Shown: positions 7,071-16,119 of the stretch, one piece after another
Numbering within the stretch: the stretch's first letter is position 1
Layout: each line of letters starts with the position of its first letter
DNA from: Methylobacterium gossipiicola
GTDB lineage: Bacteria; Pseudomonadota; Alphaproteobacteria; Rhizobiales; Beijerinckiaceae
Length of the DNA: 64,000 bases
Direction: 5' to 3'
NCBI RefSeq assembly: GCF_900113485.1
Contig: NZ_FOPM01000005.1
Coordinates: 180,727 to 244,726, forward strand
The notes under the pieces: generated by a model
Database searches by the model: none
What the model saw: the letters and a program-made list of their open reading frames with translations, nothing else
Told to the model about the DNA's origin: nothing
Translations under genes and position numbers: made by a program

Positions 7071-9689
7071 ATGACGGAAAGGGACGACCCCGCGATGCCC
7101 GCCGACGGCCCGGATTACGACGGCTCGGTGTATGACGACCTGTTGGAGGCCGAGATCGCGCGCCTGCCGCATGGGGTCGTTCGGGTCGACGCCCTCGGGA
7201 CTGTGCGCGCGGCCAACCCGGCCGCCGCCGCGCTGCTCGGCCAGCCGAGCGCGATGCTCGTCGGCCGGGATTTCTTTCGCGATCTCGTGCCGGGCGCCAA
7301 CGTCCCGCGCGGTCGGGGCCGCTTCCTCGCTGGCCTGCGCGGCGGTCGTCTCGATGCCGGCGGACGTTTCGCCCTCGACCGGGCGGAGGGGCCGGTGCGC
7401 TTCGATCTGCGCATGAGAACGGATGCGCCGGCGCGGGAAGCCTGGATCACCCTCGACTCCGTCGAAGCGCTTGCCCCACGGGATGCGGGCCGGGGCGCGG
7501 CCGCCGTGGAGCGCCGGGAGCGCGCGGAGCCCGTGGACGTCTCCGTCTGCGAGCGTGAGCCGATCCATATCCCGGGCTCGATCCAGCCCGACGCCGTCCT
7601 GCTCGTCGCGGACGCGACCGACCTGAGGATCCTCGCCCACAGCGCCAACGTCGCCGAGGCGTTCCCCGGCAGGGCAACCAAGCTGCTCGGTTGCCCCCTC
7701 GACCGTCTCCTCCCGCTGGCGTTCGTGTCTCGTCTCCGTGAGGCTCTGGCGAAGGGCAGATTGGGCGGGGACCAGACAATCGCGGATCGTGTGTATCCCG
7801 ACGGCGCCCCCGCCTGCCTCGCCGTCGCCCATGCGCAGGCCGGTCGGGTTCTCGTCGAACTCGAGGGTATCCCGGACCGCCCCGGCGATTTCGGATCGGC
7901 GCATCCATCGAATGCGGGTCCGGCCGTGGCACGGCTGCGGGCGGCGCAGACCGTCGCCGAAGCCGCCGAGGCCACGGCCCGCGAGGTCCGCGCCATGACC
8001 GGGTTCGACAGCGTCCTCGTCTACCGCTTCGACGCGGACTGGAATGGCGAAGCCATCGCCGAGGCCAAGGCGGCGGCGTGGTCCCGCTCCCTCCTCGGCC
8101 TGCATTTTCCCGCGTCCGACATCCCCGCCCAGGCGCGCGCCCTCTACCTCCGCTCCCGCAGCCGCTTCGTCACCGACCGGGACGCCGAGCCGGTGCCGAT
8201 CCTCGGCGACGCCGCCCTGGCCGAAACCCCCGTCGATCTCACCTTCGCGCAGCACCGCTCGCTGTCGCCGATTCACCTCGAGTACCAGCGCAATCTCGGC
8301 GTCAACGGCTCGATGTCGGCCTCCATCATCGTCGGGGGTGTTCTGTGGGGCCTGCTCATCGGCCACCATCGTCGGCCGCTCTACGTGCCGCCCGAAACCC
8401 GCGCGACGGCGAGCCTCATGGCCGAGGCCCTCGCCATGCGGGTCCAGGAAATCGAGGGACGTCGCCTCTGGGAGGCCCAGCAGGCGCACCTCGCCGCCGA
8501 GGGACGGCTCGTGCGTCGGCTGACACGGTCCGACGACTACGTGGCGGCCCTGACGGACGGCGACACCACGATGCTCGATCTGTTCGAGGCAGAGGGGGCG
8601 GCGATCGCCACCGAGGACGGCGTGACGGTGATCGGCCTGACGCCCGATCCCGAAGCGGTCTGCGCATTGCGCGACTGGCTGCGCGCCACCGTGCCACCCG
8701 GCGAGGCCGGATACAGCACCCACGGTCTTTCCGCCGCCTACCCGCCGGCCACCACCTTCGCGGATCGCGCGAGCGGCCTCGCGGCGGTCTTCATCGACGA
8801 ATCGCGGCGAAACCTACTCCTGTGGTTTCGCCCCGAGGTCCCGAGCACGGTGTCGTGGGGTGGCGATCCGCGCAAGCCCGTGACGCCCGGCAACGAATCG
8901 GCCCCGATCCTGCCGAGGCGATCGTTCGAGCGCTGGGTCGAGGAGCGGCGCGGCTTCTCGAAGCCGTGGGCGGCGTGGCAGCTCTCCTTCGCGACCTCCC
9001 TGGCCCAAGTGGTCGAGGGCGTCGTGCTGCGTCAGCGCCGCACCATCATCGAACTCACCGGCCTCCTCGCCGACCGGGAGCGCGCCCTGGAGCAGAAGGA
9101 CGTGCTCAGCCGGGAGATCGACCACCGGGTGAAAAACTCTCTTCAGATCGTCTCGGCCTTCCTGCAGATGCAGCAGCGCCAAACCAAGGACCCGGAAGCG
9201 CGCCAGGCCTTCGCGGAGACCTCCGCACGAGTGATGAGTGTCGCGCGTGTGCATGACAGCCTGTATCAGGCCGAGAGCATCGAGGATGTCGATCTCGGCC
9301 AGACCATCGAGAACCTATGCCGCGATCTGTCCGGCATGGCGGGCGACGGCCACTCCATCGGCATCACCGCCGAGTCCGGCGTGATGGTGCCCTACCGCAA
9401 GGCCGTGGCGCTCTCGCTCATCGCCACCGAACTCGTCACCAACGCCTTCAAGTACGCCTTCCGCGAGGCTGCGGGCGGGCATATCGCCGTCAGCATCAGC
9501 GACCGGGGTGACGGGAGGGTGCGGCTCCGCGTCTGCGACGACGGCGAGGGCCTTCCCGACGGTTGGACCGAGCGCAAGCCGAGGGGCACGGGCCTCGGAA
9601 TGAAGCTCGTGCGCGCCATGCTCGACCAGATCAACGCCACCCTCGAAGTGGCGAACGAGAAGGGCGCGTGCTTCACCATCGACGCCTGA
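7071..9689 (+). CDS. PYP-like domain fused to bacteriophytochrome HWE/HisKA_2 kinase
   Basis: An 872-residue photoreceptor kinase. Residues 25-130 resemble photoactive yellow protein (LPHGVVRVDALG, FFRDLVP), but the p-coumarate-binding Cys is Gly75, and the usual Tyr and Glu that hold the chromophore align with Ala48 and Ala52. The phytochrome core follows: biliverdin-attachment Cys160 just before EPIHIPGSIQP, PAS, then GAF with FPASDIP (346-352) and SPIHLEYQRN (His402), then PHY with WGGDP and PRRSF (615-619). The kinase is HisKA_2 type with His685 in REIDHRVKNSLQI and an HATPase with N-box TELVTNAFKY. So red/far-red sensing through bilin looks intact while blue-light sensing through the PYP part does not. 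There is no receiver domain. No heme oxygenase gene is in the window. Confidence 0.88.
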   Translation: MTERDDPAMPADGPDYDGSVYDDLLEAEIARLPHGVVRVDALGTVRAANPAAAALLGQPSAMLVGRDFFRDLVPGANVPRGRGRFLAGLRGGRLDAGGRFALDRAEGPVRFDLRMRTDAPAREAWITLDSVEALAPRDAGRGAAAVERRERAEPVDVSVCEREPIHIPGSIQPDAVLLVADATDLRILAHSANVAEAFPGRATKLLGCPLDRLLPLAFVSRLREALAKGRLGGDQTIADRVYPDGAPACLAVAHAQAGRVLVELEGIPDRPGDFGSAHPSNAGPAVARLRAAQTVAEAAEATAREVRAMTGFDSVLVYRFDADWNGEAIAEAKAAAWSRSLLGLHFPASDIPAQARALYLRSRSRFVTDRDAEPVPILGDAALAETPVDLTFAQHRSLSPIHLEYQRNLGVNGSMSASIIVGGVLWGLLIGHHRRPLYVPPETRATASLMAEALAMRVQEIEGRRLWEAQQAHLAAEGRLVRRLTRSDDYVAALTDGDTTMLDLFEAEGAAIATEDGVTVIGLTPDPEAVCALRDWLRATVPPGEAGYSTHGLSAAYPPATTFADRASGLAAVFIDESRRNLLLWFRPEVPSTVSWGGDPRKPVTPGNESAPILPRRSFERWVEERRGFSKPWAAWQLSFATSLAQVVEGVVLRQRRTIIELTGLLADRERALEQKDVLSREIDHRVKNSLQIVSAFLQMQQRQTKDPEARQAFAETSARVMSVARVHDSLYQAESIEDVDLGQTIENLCRDLSGMAGDGHSIGITAESGVMVPYRKAVALSLIATELVTNAFKYAFREAAGGHIAVSISDRGDGRVRLRVCDDGEGLPDGWTERKPRGTGLGMKLVRAMLDQINATLEVANEKGACFTIDA

Positions 9690-9803
9690 TCCGGCGTCCG
9701 CTCCATCGAAGCGGTCGCCGGATATCGAACCCGCGTGGCGCTTGAGACGGACCGAACTCCGCCATTCCAAAGGTCTCGCGCGGCGTTCGTCGGACGACGT
9801 CGA

Positions 9804-11027
9804 TCATCCCGCGTGCCGGCGGACCCAGCGGCGGGCCTTCTGAAGCCGGCCGTACCACGCGGGATGGGTGGCGAGCCAGGTCTTGGCACCGGCCGCGGCG
9901 GACAAGGCCATGGTCACGAGGCGCCCACGCAGGCTCGCGACTTCCACGAGTTCTTCGAGATCGCGGGTCTGAACCCCGAAATCCTCCTTGTAGGGCATCA
10001 CCCCAACGGTGAAGTCGAAGTAATCCAATTCTTCCGCCCGAGCCCAGCGCAGGCATTCGGCGGCGACGTGAAGGCCCGGCGAGGTGTTGCGCCAGGGTCC
10101 GCCCGCCATGGTCAGCAGGAGCCCGTGGAAGGTTCCGGCATGGACGAGGCCGTAGGCGGCGGCGATCCAGGTGCCACCAACGGACAGGCCGAACAGGCGC
10201 GCCGGCCCGCCTGTCAGGCCGGCCCGGGCGCCGGCCCGGTAGAACGCCTCGACATCCGGCCGGGAGAGCAGATCGAAGCGGCCGATTTCGGAAAAGCGGG
10301 TCCGGCGTTGCTCCACCAGGGCATCGAAAATCGTATCGACTTCGGACGGAGTTGAGGCCTTCACGAAGGCGACCTCGCCCTGACGGTCGAGGCGGCGACG
10401 CAGCTTGGCCATGTCCTTGCGCGGTCCGGGACGGCAGAGCCGGTCGAGGAGGGTGGCGGGATCGCCCTCGATGGCGACGCCCGAGGCCTGCATCTCCATG
10501 CGGCGGCATTGCGAAAGGGTCGCCAGGGGATTGGGCCGGGCCTGGACGCTGTCCGGAATGCGGCTGATCCGGATGAGGTCGGCACGGGGCAAGACGGACC
10601 GCACGGCCCGCCAGACCGACACCATGGCGTCGGGTCCCACATCGAGGCCCGGGGCGAGGAGCGGCGCCGCGTAGTCGCAGACGCCGAGATCGAGCCAGGT
10701 CACGACCCGGTATCCCCGCTCCCGGACGAGGGCGAGGGGAAGCAGCATGACGGCACGGCCCCCTGGCGCCTCGGTGACTTCGACCAACAGGGGACTGGCC
10801 CGCATGGTCGGCCCGAGGTGGTCGATGACGCTCCTGACCCAGTCGAGGCGCTGATAGGCCGTCGCCCCTTCGGTCTCGAATTCGTGCCAGAGCGGCGCGA
10901 TGGTATCGAAGGTGGTGTGGAGGCGCGCCGCGTAGCGCACCGGCTGGGACGCAGGCGCGGCAGAGAGCGGACGGCCAACGGGAGCGGCGGCTTTGGTCGG
11001 CATCTCTGACTCCAGGGGAAGACTCAC
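9804..11027 (-). CDS. GNAT-fold acetyltransferase, CelD/BcsL type
   Basis: A 407-residue soluble protein. Residues 50-180 and 215-370 form the two lobes of the CelD/BcsL-like (FemAB-related) acyltransferase family; the second contains KLRRRLDRQGEVAF, FYRAGARAGLTGG and the conserved YFDFTVGVMPYKEDFG end. Such proteins probably acylate sugars of exopolysaccharides. It lies at the downstream end of a minus-strand run with the flippase and a glycosyltransferase, 60 bases after the flippase gene. ATG at 11027 or the in-frame ATG at 11003 (MPTKAA) could be the start. The acetyl donor and sugar acceptor are not visible. Confidence 0.8.
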   Translation of the reverse strand: MSLPLESEMPTKAAAPVGRPLSAAPASQPVRYAARLHTTFDTIAPLWHEFETEGATAYQRLDWVRSVIDHLGPTMRASPLLVEVTEAPGGRAVMLLPLALVRERGYRVVTWLDLGVCDYAAPLLAPGLDVGPDAMVSVWRAVRSVLPRADLIRISRIPDSVQARPNPLATLSQCRRMEMQASGVAIEGDPATLLDRLCRPGPRKDMAKLRRRLDRQGEVAFVKASTPSEVDTIFDALVEQRRTRFSEIGRFDLLSRPDVEAFYRAGARAGLTGGPARLFGLSVGGTWIAAAYGLVHAGTFHGLLLTMAGGPWRNTSPGLHVAAECLRWARAEELDYFDFTVGVMPYKEDFGVQTRDLEELVEVASLRGRLVTMALSAAAGAKTWLATHPAWYGRLQKARRWVRRHAG

Positions 11028-11087
11028 GATGGGCTCCTTGGGTTCGCGCCGTCACCGGCCGCGCGGGGTTCGTCGGGCGGCGCCGGA

Positions 11088-12383
11088 TCAGGGGTTCGGA
11101 AGCGGCAGGCGGTCGCCCGCCCGGAACGTGGCCCCCGGGGTCTCGGCCCGGCGCCAGGGTCTCAGGATGACGGCGCAATAAGCGAGCACCACGCATTCGG
11201 AGAGCAACACCCCGAGGAGCGACCACACCGGAGCCGTCACGAGGAGCAGGACGACGACGACGATCCCACCCGCGAGGGCGCTGATACCTGCGACGGTGGC
11301 GAGCTTGCGGAACGCCTGCCGCATTTCAAGCAGCACCCGCAGGGGAGCGTGCAGGAGCGAGACGCCGACGATGGTCCAGACGCAGAGGGCGATCAGGGCC
11401 ATCGGCGCACCGGTGAACCGGTCGGCGAACAGCCGGTTCTCGATGAAGGGCAGGAAGCCCAGGACGAGTCCGCCATACGCGACGCTGCTCGCCGCCATGA
11501 GGCCGACGCACCGCAGGGCGACCCGCTTGGCCCCGTCGATTCGGCCCGCGGCGAGGTGGCCGGCGATGTCCGGCTGGACGAGATTGATGAGGGCCGACGC
11601 CGTCAGCCGCAAGGGCGCGAACAGCACGAAGGTGGCGGCGATGGGAGCATAGGCCGCCGGCCCGGCGAGGAAGGCGACGAGGAGGCTCTGTCCCTGCCCC
11701 TGCAGATTGGCCGTGGTGGTGCCGACGAGGGACCAGGACAGGCTCGGCCACAGGGCGCGGTAGCGCCGCCGTGTCCCGCGTCCGAAGCTGACCCGCACCG
11801 GCTGCCGCAGGGCGAGCAGGGACGCGACGAGGCCGAGGGCGTTGGCGACGGCGAGGGCGGTCAGGACCGCATCGAGATCGACCGTTTCCGCGCCGCGCAT
11901 GAGCCAGGCGGTGAAGGCTGTGCCCGACAGGGCGAAGACCATGTCGCCGAGGCCGGACGCGAGGGGCAGCCGCCGGGTCAGGAGAACGCCGCGGACGTAG
12001 CTGCGCAGGCTCCATGTGCCGACGAACAGGCCGGCGGCGAGGGGCGCGATGTCGGAGGCGGCCCAGAGCGTGACGCCGACGCCGAGACCCATGGTGCCCG
12101 ATAGCAGCGTCGCCGCAGAACCGAAGCTGACCTCGAAGCCCCGCGCGGTCCGACGCCCGGCGCGCCCCGGAATGAAGATGCCCGCCGGGACGCCCGCGAG
12201 GGCGCGGACATAGGTGAGCGCGAGGCCGCCCACGAGGAAGACGATGGCGAAGCGCCCGTAATCGTGCGGGCTCATCGTCCGGGCCAGCACGATGTTGAGG
12301 CCGAAATGGAACGCGCTCTGGGCGACCTCGCCCCCGAGCATCAGGACGAAGCGGCGGACGAACCGGATCAGCGCGTTCATCAC
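11088..12383 (-). CDS. polysaccharide flippase, Wzx/MATE-like
   Basis: A 431-residue membrane protein with about 12 hydrophobic segments and short loops. The opening is typical of the Wzx/oligosaccharide flippase family (FGLNIVLARTMSPHDYGRFAIVFLVG). It should move undecaprenyl-linked repeat units across the inner membrane to the periplasm, where the polymerase acts. It begins with ATG overlapping the stop of the upstream glycosyltransferase gene by four bases (12380-12383). A polymerase-like protein, a chain-length regulator and glycosyltransferases lie in the same 12-kb locus, consistent with a Wzx/Wzy route. Confidence 0.85.
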   Translation of the reverse strand: MMNALIRFVRRFVLMLGGEVAQSAFHFGLNIVLARTMSPHDYGRFAIVFLVGGLALTYVRALAGVPAGIFIPGRAGRRTARGFEVSFGSAATLLSGTMGLGVGVTLWAASDIAPLAAGLFVGTWSLRSYVRGVLLTRRLPLASGLGDMVFALSGTAFTAWLMRGAETVDLDAVLTALAVANALGLVASLLALRQPVRVSFGRGTRRRYRALWPSLSWSLVGTTTANLQGQGQSLLVAFLAGPAAYAPIAATFVLFAPLRLTASALINLVQPDIAGHLAAGRIDGAKRVALRCVGLMAASSVAYGGLVLGFLPFIENRLFADRFTGAPMALIALCVWTIVGVSLLHAPLRVLLEMRQAFRKLATVAGISALAGGIVVVVLLLVTAPVWSLLGVLLSECVVLAYCAVILRPWRRAETPGATFRAGDRLPLPNP

Positions 12384-13540
12384 GAATCGACCGACGCGAG
12401 GGCGGGAGCGGGCGCGGCCCGGTTCGACCGGGCGAGCCGCGCGGCCATCATCTCGGTGATCCCCGACGCGGCGGCCCGTTCGTCAAACAACGCCTCGTAA
12501 CGGGCGCGCGCGGCCTGCGGGAATCCGGCCCAGGCCGCCGGATCACGAACGATTCGTTCGAGCGCCACCGACAGGGCGGCGGCATCGTCCGGCGCCACCA
12601 TCCAGCCGGTGCGCCCGGGTTCGACGATCTCGGTCAATCCGCCAATACGGGAGACGAGGGGAGGGCGGCCGTACGACATCGCCTCGATGGCGACCCGCCC
12701 GAGGGATTCGGGCAGGCGCGACGGCACGGTCACGACGTCGGCCCAGCGGTAGAGGTCGGAGGGATCGTCGACGAACGGCGACAGGGCAATCACCTCCGCC
12801 AGACCGGCCTTGGCGATGGCCGCCGCCAGGGCTTCCTCCCGCGCGGCGTCCTCGAAGGCGCTCCCGACGATGCGGACCGAGAGCCGGTCCAGGATATCGT
12901 CCGAGAGGCGCCGGATCGCCTCCACCAGCACCTCCTGGCCCTTGATGCGGCTGATGCGGCCGAGCATGAGCAGGCGCAGCGGCCGGGTGCCGTCATAGGT
13001 CTTCGGCTCCGGAGCGGCCGGCCCGGCGATGCCGTTATAGACGATTCGTGTCCGCGCCTTGCCATCGAGAGCGAAGGCGGCGGCGGTCGCGCGCGAATTG
13101 AAGATCACGTCGGCCCCGCTCCACCGGATCAGCATCCGCAGCACCGTGAGGGTGGCGCCCTGTGGAATTTCGTGGACGTGCACGAGGGCCCGGCCCGGAC
13201 AGAGGCGCGCGGCCAGGAGGTAATCGGCGACCACGGAGGTGTTGACATACACGAGGTCGCTCGACCGCAGCCGCTTCCACGCCCGCAGCATCGCGACGGG
13301 CAGGGACAGGAGGCCGAGGGTCATCAATCGGACGAGGTCACGGCGCCGCAGAATCCAGAGGGGTTCGACGACGATCCGCGTGCCGAGTTCGGACAGGGGT
13401 GCCACGATCGGACCGTGGCGCGGCAGCACGACATCGATCCGCGCCTGCGGGTAGGCCCGGCGAATGATCCGGACGCTCTCGACGAAACTCCGGTCGGACC
13501 CGTAGAGTTCGTAACCCTGATGGACACACGTGATACGCAT
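12380..13540 (-). CDS. GT4-family glycosyltransferase of the polysaccharide locus
   Basis: A 386-residue GT-B enzyme. The N-terminal half starts MRITCVHQGYELYGSDRSF, a typical GT4 nucleotide-sugar fold entrance. The C-terminal half has the LMLGRISRIKGQEVLVEAIR strand-loop and ESLGRVAIEAMSYGRPPL, the EX7E donor motif. Its gene overlaps the flippase gene by four bases, so the two are co-translated. It probably adds one sugar of the repeat unit. It is divergent from the DUF1972 glycosyltransferase at 13703, with a shared 162-base promoter region. Confidence 0.86.
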   Translation of the reverse strand: MRITCVHQGYELYGSDRSFVESVRIIRRAYPQARIDVVLPRHGPIVAPLSELGTRIVVEPLWILRRRDLVRLMTLGLLSLPVAMLRAWKRLRSSDLVYVNTSVVADYLLAARLCPGRALVHVHEIPQGATLTVLRMLIRWSGADVIFNSRATAAAFALDGKARTRIVYNGIAGPAAPEPKTYDGTRPLRLLMLGRISRIKGQEVLVEAIRRLSDDILDRLSVRIVGSAFEDAAREEALAAAIAKAGLAEVIALSPFVDDPSDLYRWADVVTVPSRLPESLGRVAIEAMSYGRPPLVSRIGGLTEIVEPGRTGWMVAPDDAAALSVALERIVRDPAAWAGFPQAARARYEALFDERAAASGITEMMAARLARSNRAAPAPALASVDS

Positions 13541-13702
13541 TTCAGCGACCGTTCCCTGACCCGAAATGGCAACATCCCGACGCCTGGGCCCGGGAGGAGC
13601 AAGTTGCGAGCCCGGCCCAGCCGTTGCGCAGCTTCCTTAAGAGTCCAGGGCGCAGTCTCGATTGGGGTCTGTAGCTTGCCGAATCGAGACAAAGAGTTGC
13701 AA

Positions 13703-14860
13703 ATGGCAAAGCCGTCACTGGTCATTCTGGGAACGCGCGGAATACCGGCCTCGCACGGCGGTTTCGAGACGTTCGCCGAGAAGCTCGCCCTATTTCTCGT
13801 TCGGCGCGGCTGGCATGTGGCGGTGTATTGTCAGAACGAGGTCACCGTCGTGACCGAGCGGATCAGGACGTCGGTTTGGAACGGCGTCGAACTCCTGCAC
13901 GTCGATGTCGCCTCGCGAGGTCCGAAGGCGACCCTCGAATTCGATTGGCATTGCGTGCGCGATGCCGCCCGGCGTGACGGCGTCTGCCTCGTGCTCGGCT
14001 ACAACGGCGCGGTCTTCCTGCCGTATCTGCGCTTGGCGGGCCGCAAGGTCCTCACCAACATGGACGGCATCGAGTGGAAGCGCCCGAAATGGTCTCTGCC
14101 CGTCCGTGCCTGGTTCTGGATCAACGAATGGATCGCCGCCTGGTCCTCTCAGCGCCTCGTGGCGGACCATCCGGCCATCGCCGATCACGTCGCCACGCGC
14201 CGGTCCCGTTCGGCCATCGCGACGATTCCCTATGGCGGCGATCCGATTCCCGAAGCCCCCGAAGGGCCGATCCGTGCCCTCGGCCTCGAACCGGACCGCT
14301 ACCTCACCTCCATCGCCAGGATCGAGCCCGACAACAACATCCTCACCATGGTGAAGGCGTTCTCGCGCCAGCGGCGGACTTTCAAGCTCGTGGTGCTCGG
14401 CACGCTTCTGCCCGACAATCCGTATCATGCCGCCGTGCGGGCGGCGGCCAGCGACGAAGTGATGTTTCCCGGCGCCATCTTCGACGCCGAGACCCTCCGC
14501 TCCCTGCGCTTCCATGCCCGCGCCTACCTGCATGGTCATACGGTGGGAGGCACCAACCCGTCCCTCGTCGAAGCCCTCTGGGCCGGCAACGCCGTCATCG
14601 CCCACGACAATCCGTTCAATCGCGGCACGGCCGGCCCGCAGCAGACCTATTTCGCCGATGAGCGAACCTGCGAAGACCGGATCGCGACCGCCATCGCGGA
14701 CCCCATCGCCATGCGCGCCGCGGGCGGGGCAGCCCTCGCCCGCGCCGCCGAACACTTCGACTGGACCACCATCCTCACGGCTTACGAAGCCGAGATCATC
14801 GCTCTGGGCGGCTATGCGGGCGCGCCGGCGGGAATGGCCGGCTCGGCCGTCGCGCGGTGA
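13703..14860 (+). CDS. DUF1972-type glycosyltransferase (rhamnosyltransferase-like)
   Basis: A 385-residue protein whose first part, LVILGTRGIPASHGGFETFAEKLA, is the hallmark of the DUF1972 glycosyltransferase group, many of which are annotated as rhamnosyltransferases. The second GT-B half carries SIARIEPDNNILTMVKAFSR and HGHTVGGTNPSLVEAL with the conserved His and Glu. ATG at 13703 follows a purine-rich stretch (GACAAAGAG) and begins exactly at the fold; the longer open frame to 13172 is antisense to the neighbour. The GTG start of the GH5 gene overlaps its stop (GTGA). The sugar donor is unknown. Confidence 0.87.
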   Translation: MAKPSLVILGTRGIPASHGGFETFAEKLALFLVRRGWHVAVYCQNEVTVVTERIRTSVWNGVELLHVDVASRGPKATLEFDWHCVRDAARRDGVCLVLGYNGAVFLPYLRLAGRKVLTNMDGIEWKRPKWSLPVRAWFWINEWIAAWSSQRLVADHPAIADHVATRRSRSAIATIPYGGDPIPEAPEGPIRALGLEPDRYLTSIARIEPDNNILTMVKAFSRQRRTFKLVVLGTLLPDNPYHAAVRAAASDEVMFPGAIFDAETLRSLRFHARAYLHGHTVGGTNPSLVEALWAGNAVIAHDNPFNRGTAGPQQTYFADERTCEDRIATAIADPIAMRAAGGAALARAAEHFDWTTILTAYEAEIIALGGYAGAPAGMAGSAVAR

Positions 14861-16119
14861 TCCCGGGCGGGCCGACGCGGCGCGGCGTCCTGGCATCGGG
14901 CCTCCTCCCGTTCGTCCGGCCCGCGCGCGGGGCGGTCGCGGCCGGGCTGACCCTGCATCGGGGCATCAACGCCTGGCCGTGGTTCTCCCTGACACGCGAG
15001 TACCCCGCGCCCCGCACGGATTACGGCCTGCCGCCATTCCAACCGGAGCGACCGGTTCCGACGACGCACGATCTCGCCCGCCTGCGCAGCGCCGGCTTCG
15101 ACTTCCTGCGCCTGCCCGTCGATCCGGGGCCGTTCCTCGGCCTGTCGGGGCCGCCGCGCGTCGGCCTGATCCGCGACCTCTTGAACGCCGTCGCGGCGAT
15201 CCGCGACGCCGGCCTGGCGGTGGTGGTCAACGTCCAGGCGAACGGCGCCACGCACCATTGGAATCCGGATAACCTCTACGGCGGTCCCCTTGCGCCCCTC
15301 TACCCGGCTTATCGCGACTTCATCGCCGAGCTGGCGGGGCGTCTCGGGGCGATGGATACGGGAGGGATCGCCTTCGAGCCCGTGAACGAGCCACCCCAAG
15401 CCTGCGGCGCGTCAGAATGGACCGCCCTTCAGGACGACTTGCTCGGCCTCGCCCGCCGCGAAGCGGCGGCTCTGACGCTGGTTGCCGGAGGCGCCTGTGG
15501 CAGCATGGTGCCGGGTCTCGTCGCCCTCGATCCGGCACCCCTCGCCCGCTTCGCGCCCCTGCTGTTCACGTTCCACTTCTACGAACCATATCTGTTCAGC
15601 CACCAGGGCGCGCCGTGGATGCGCGAACCGGTCTACCGCGCCCTCAACGCCGTGCCGTGGCCGGCCTCCGCCGGAACCCTCGCGCGGACCCTCGCGGCGG
15701 TCCGCGCGCGGATGGACGTCGACACCGCTCTCCCGGCATCGGCCAAGGCCGAGGCTTACGCCGTCACGGAGGCGAAGCTCGCGGAGTATTTCGCGGCGGA
15801 CCCCGACCGCCGCTTCATCGACCACCACCTCGCGGCCGTGCGCGGGTGGGCGAACCGGCACGACATTCCGACCCACCGAATCCTCATGGGCGAGTTCGGC
15901 GCCCTGCGCAGCGATGCCCGCTACGTCGCGGCGGGCGCCGCCGATCGGGCGCGTTATGTGCATGACGTACGCGAGGCCGCCGAGGCGAACGGCTTCGCCT
16001 GGGCGTTCTGGAACCTGTTCGACGGGATGGGCCTCATGGACGACGCCAGTCGTCGCTTCGATCCGGCGATCCTCGACGCCCTCGGGCTGTCGCTCCCGAA
16101 GGGGGAGGGGCCGCCGTGA
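14857..16119 (+). CDS. GH5-like (cellulase-family) glycoside hydrolase, exported
   Basis: A 420-residue protein with a short twin-arginine-like leader (TRRGVLASGLLPFV) and a TIM-barrel glycoside hydrolase. The acid/base Glu178 sits in EPVNEPP and the probable nucleophile Glu346 in MGEFGAL; His240 in FTFHFYEP is a further conserved active-site residue. It should cut beta-linked glucan or a related polymer in the periplasm. The GTG start overlaps the upstream glycosyltransferase stop. Such hydrolases within polysaccharide loci commonly trim or edit the polymer. Its last 86 bases overlap the convergent Wzy-like gene, leaving one or both C-termini uncertain. Confidence 0.83.
   Translation: MIPGGPTRRGVLASGLLPFVRPARGAVAAGLTLHRGINAWPWFSLTREYPAPRTDYGLPPFQPERPVPTTHDLARLRSAGFDFLRLPVDPGPFLGLSGPPRVGLIRDLLNAVAAIRDAGLAVVVNVQANGATHHWNPDNLYGGPLAPLYPAYRDFIAELAGRLGAMDTGGIAFEPVNEPPQACGASEWTALQDDLLGLARREAAALTLVAGGACGSMVPGLVALDPAPLARFAPLLFTFHFYEPYLFSHQGAPWMREPVYRALNAVPWPASAGTLARTLAAVRARMDVDTALPASAKAEAYAVTEAKLAEYFAADPDRRFIDHHLAAVRGWANRHDIPTHRILMGEFGALRSDARYVAAGAADRARYVHDVREAAEANGFAWAFWNLFDGMGLMDDASRRFDPAILDALGLSLPKGEGPP

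Noticed and set aside
4671..8723. A 1350-codon minus-strand open frame
   Set aside because: It lies opposite both sensor kinase genes, has Gly/Arg/His-rich low-complexity translation with no domain, and is the expected shadow of GC-rich coding DNA.
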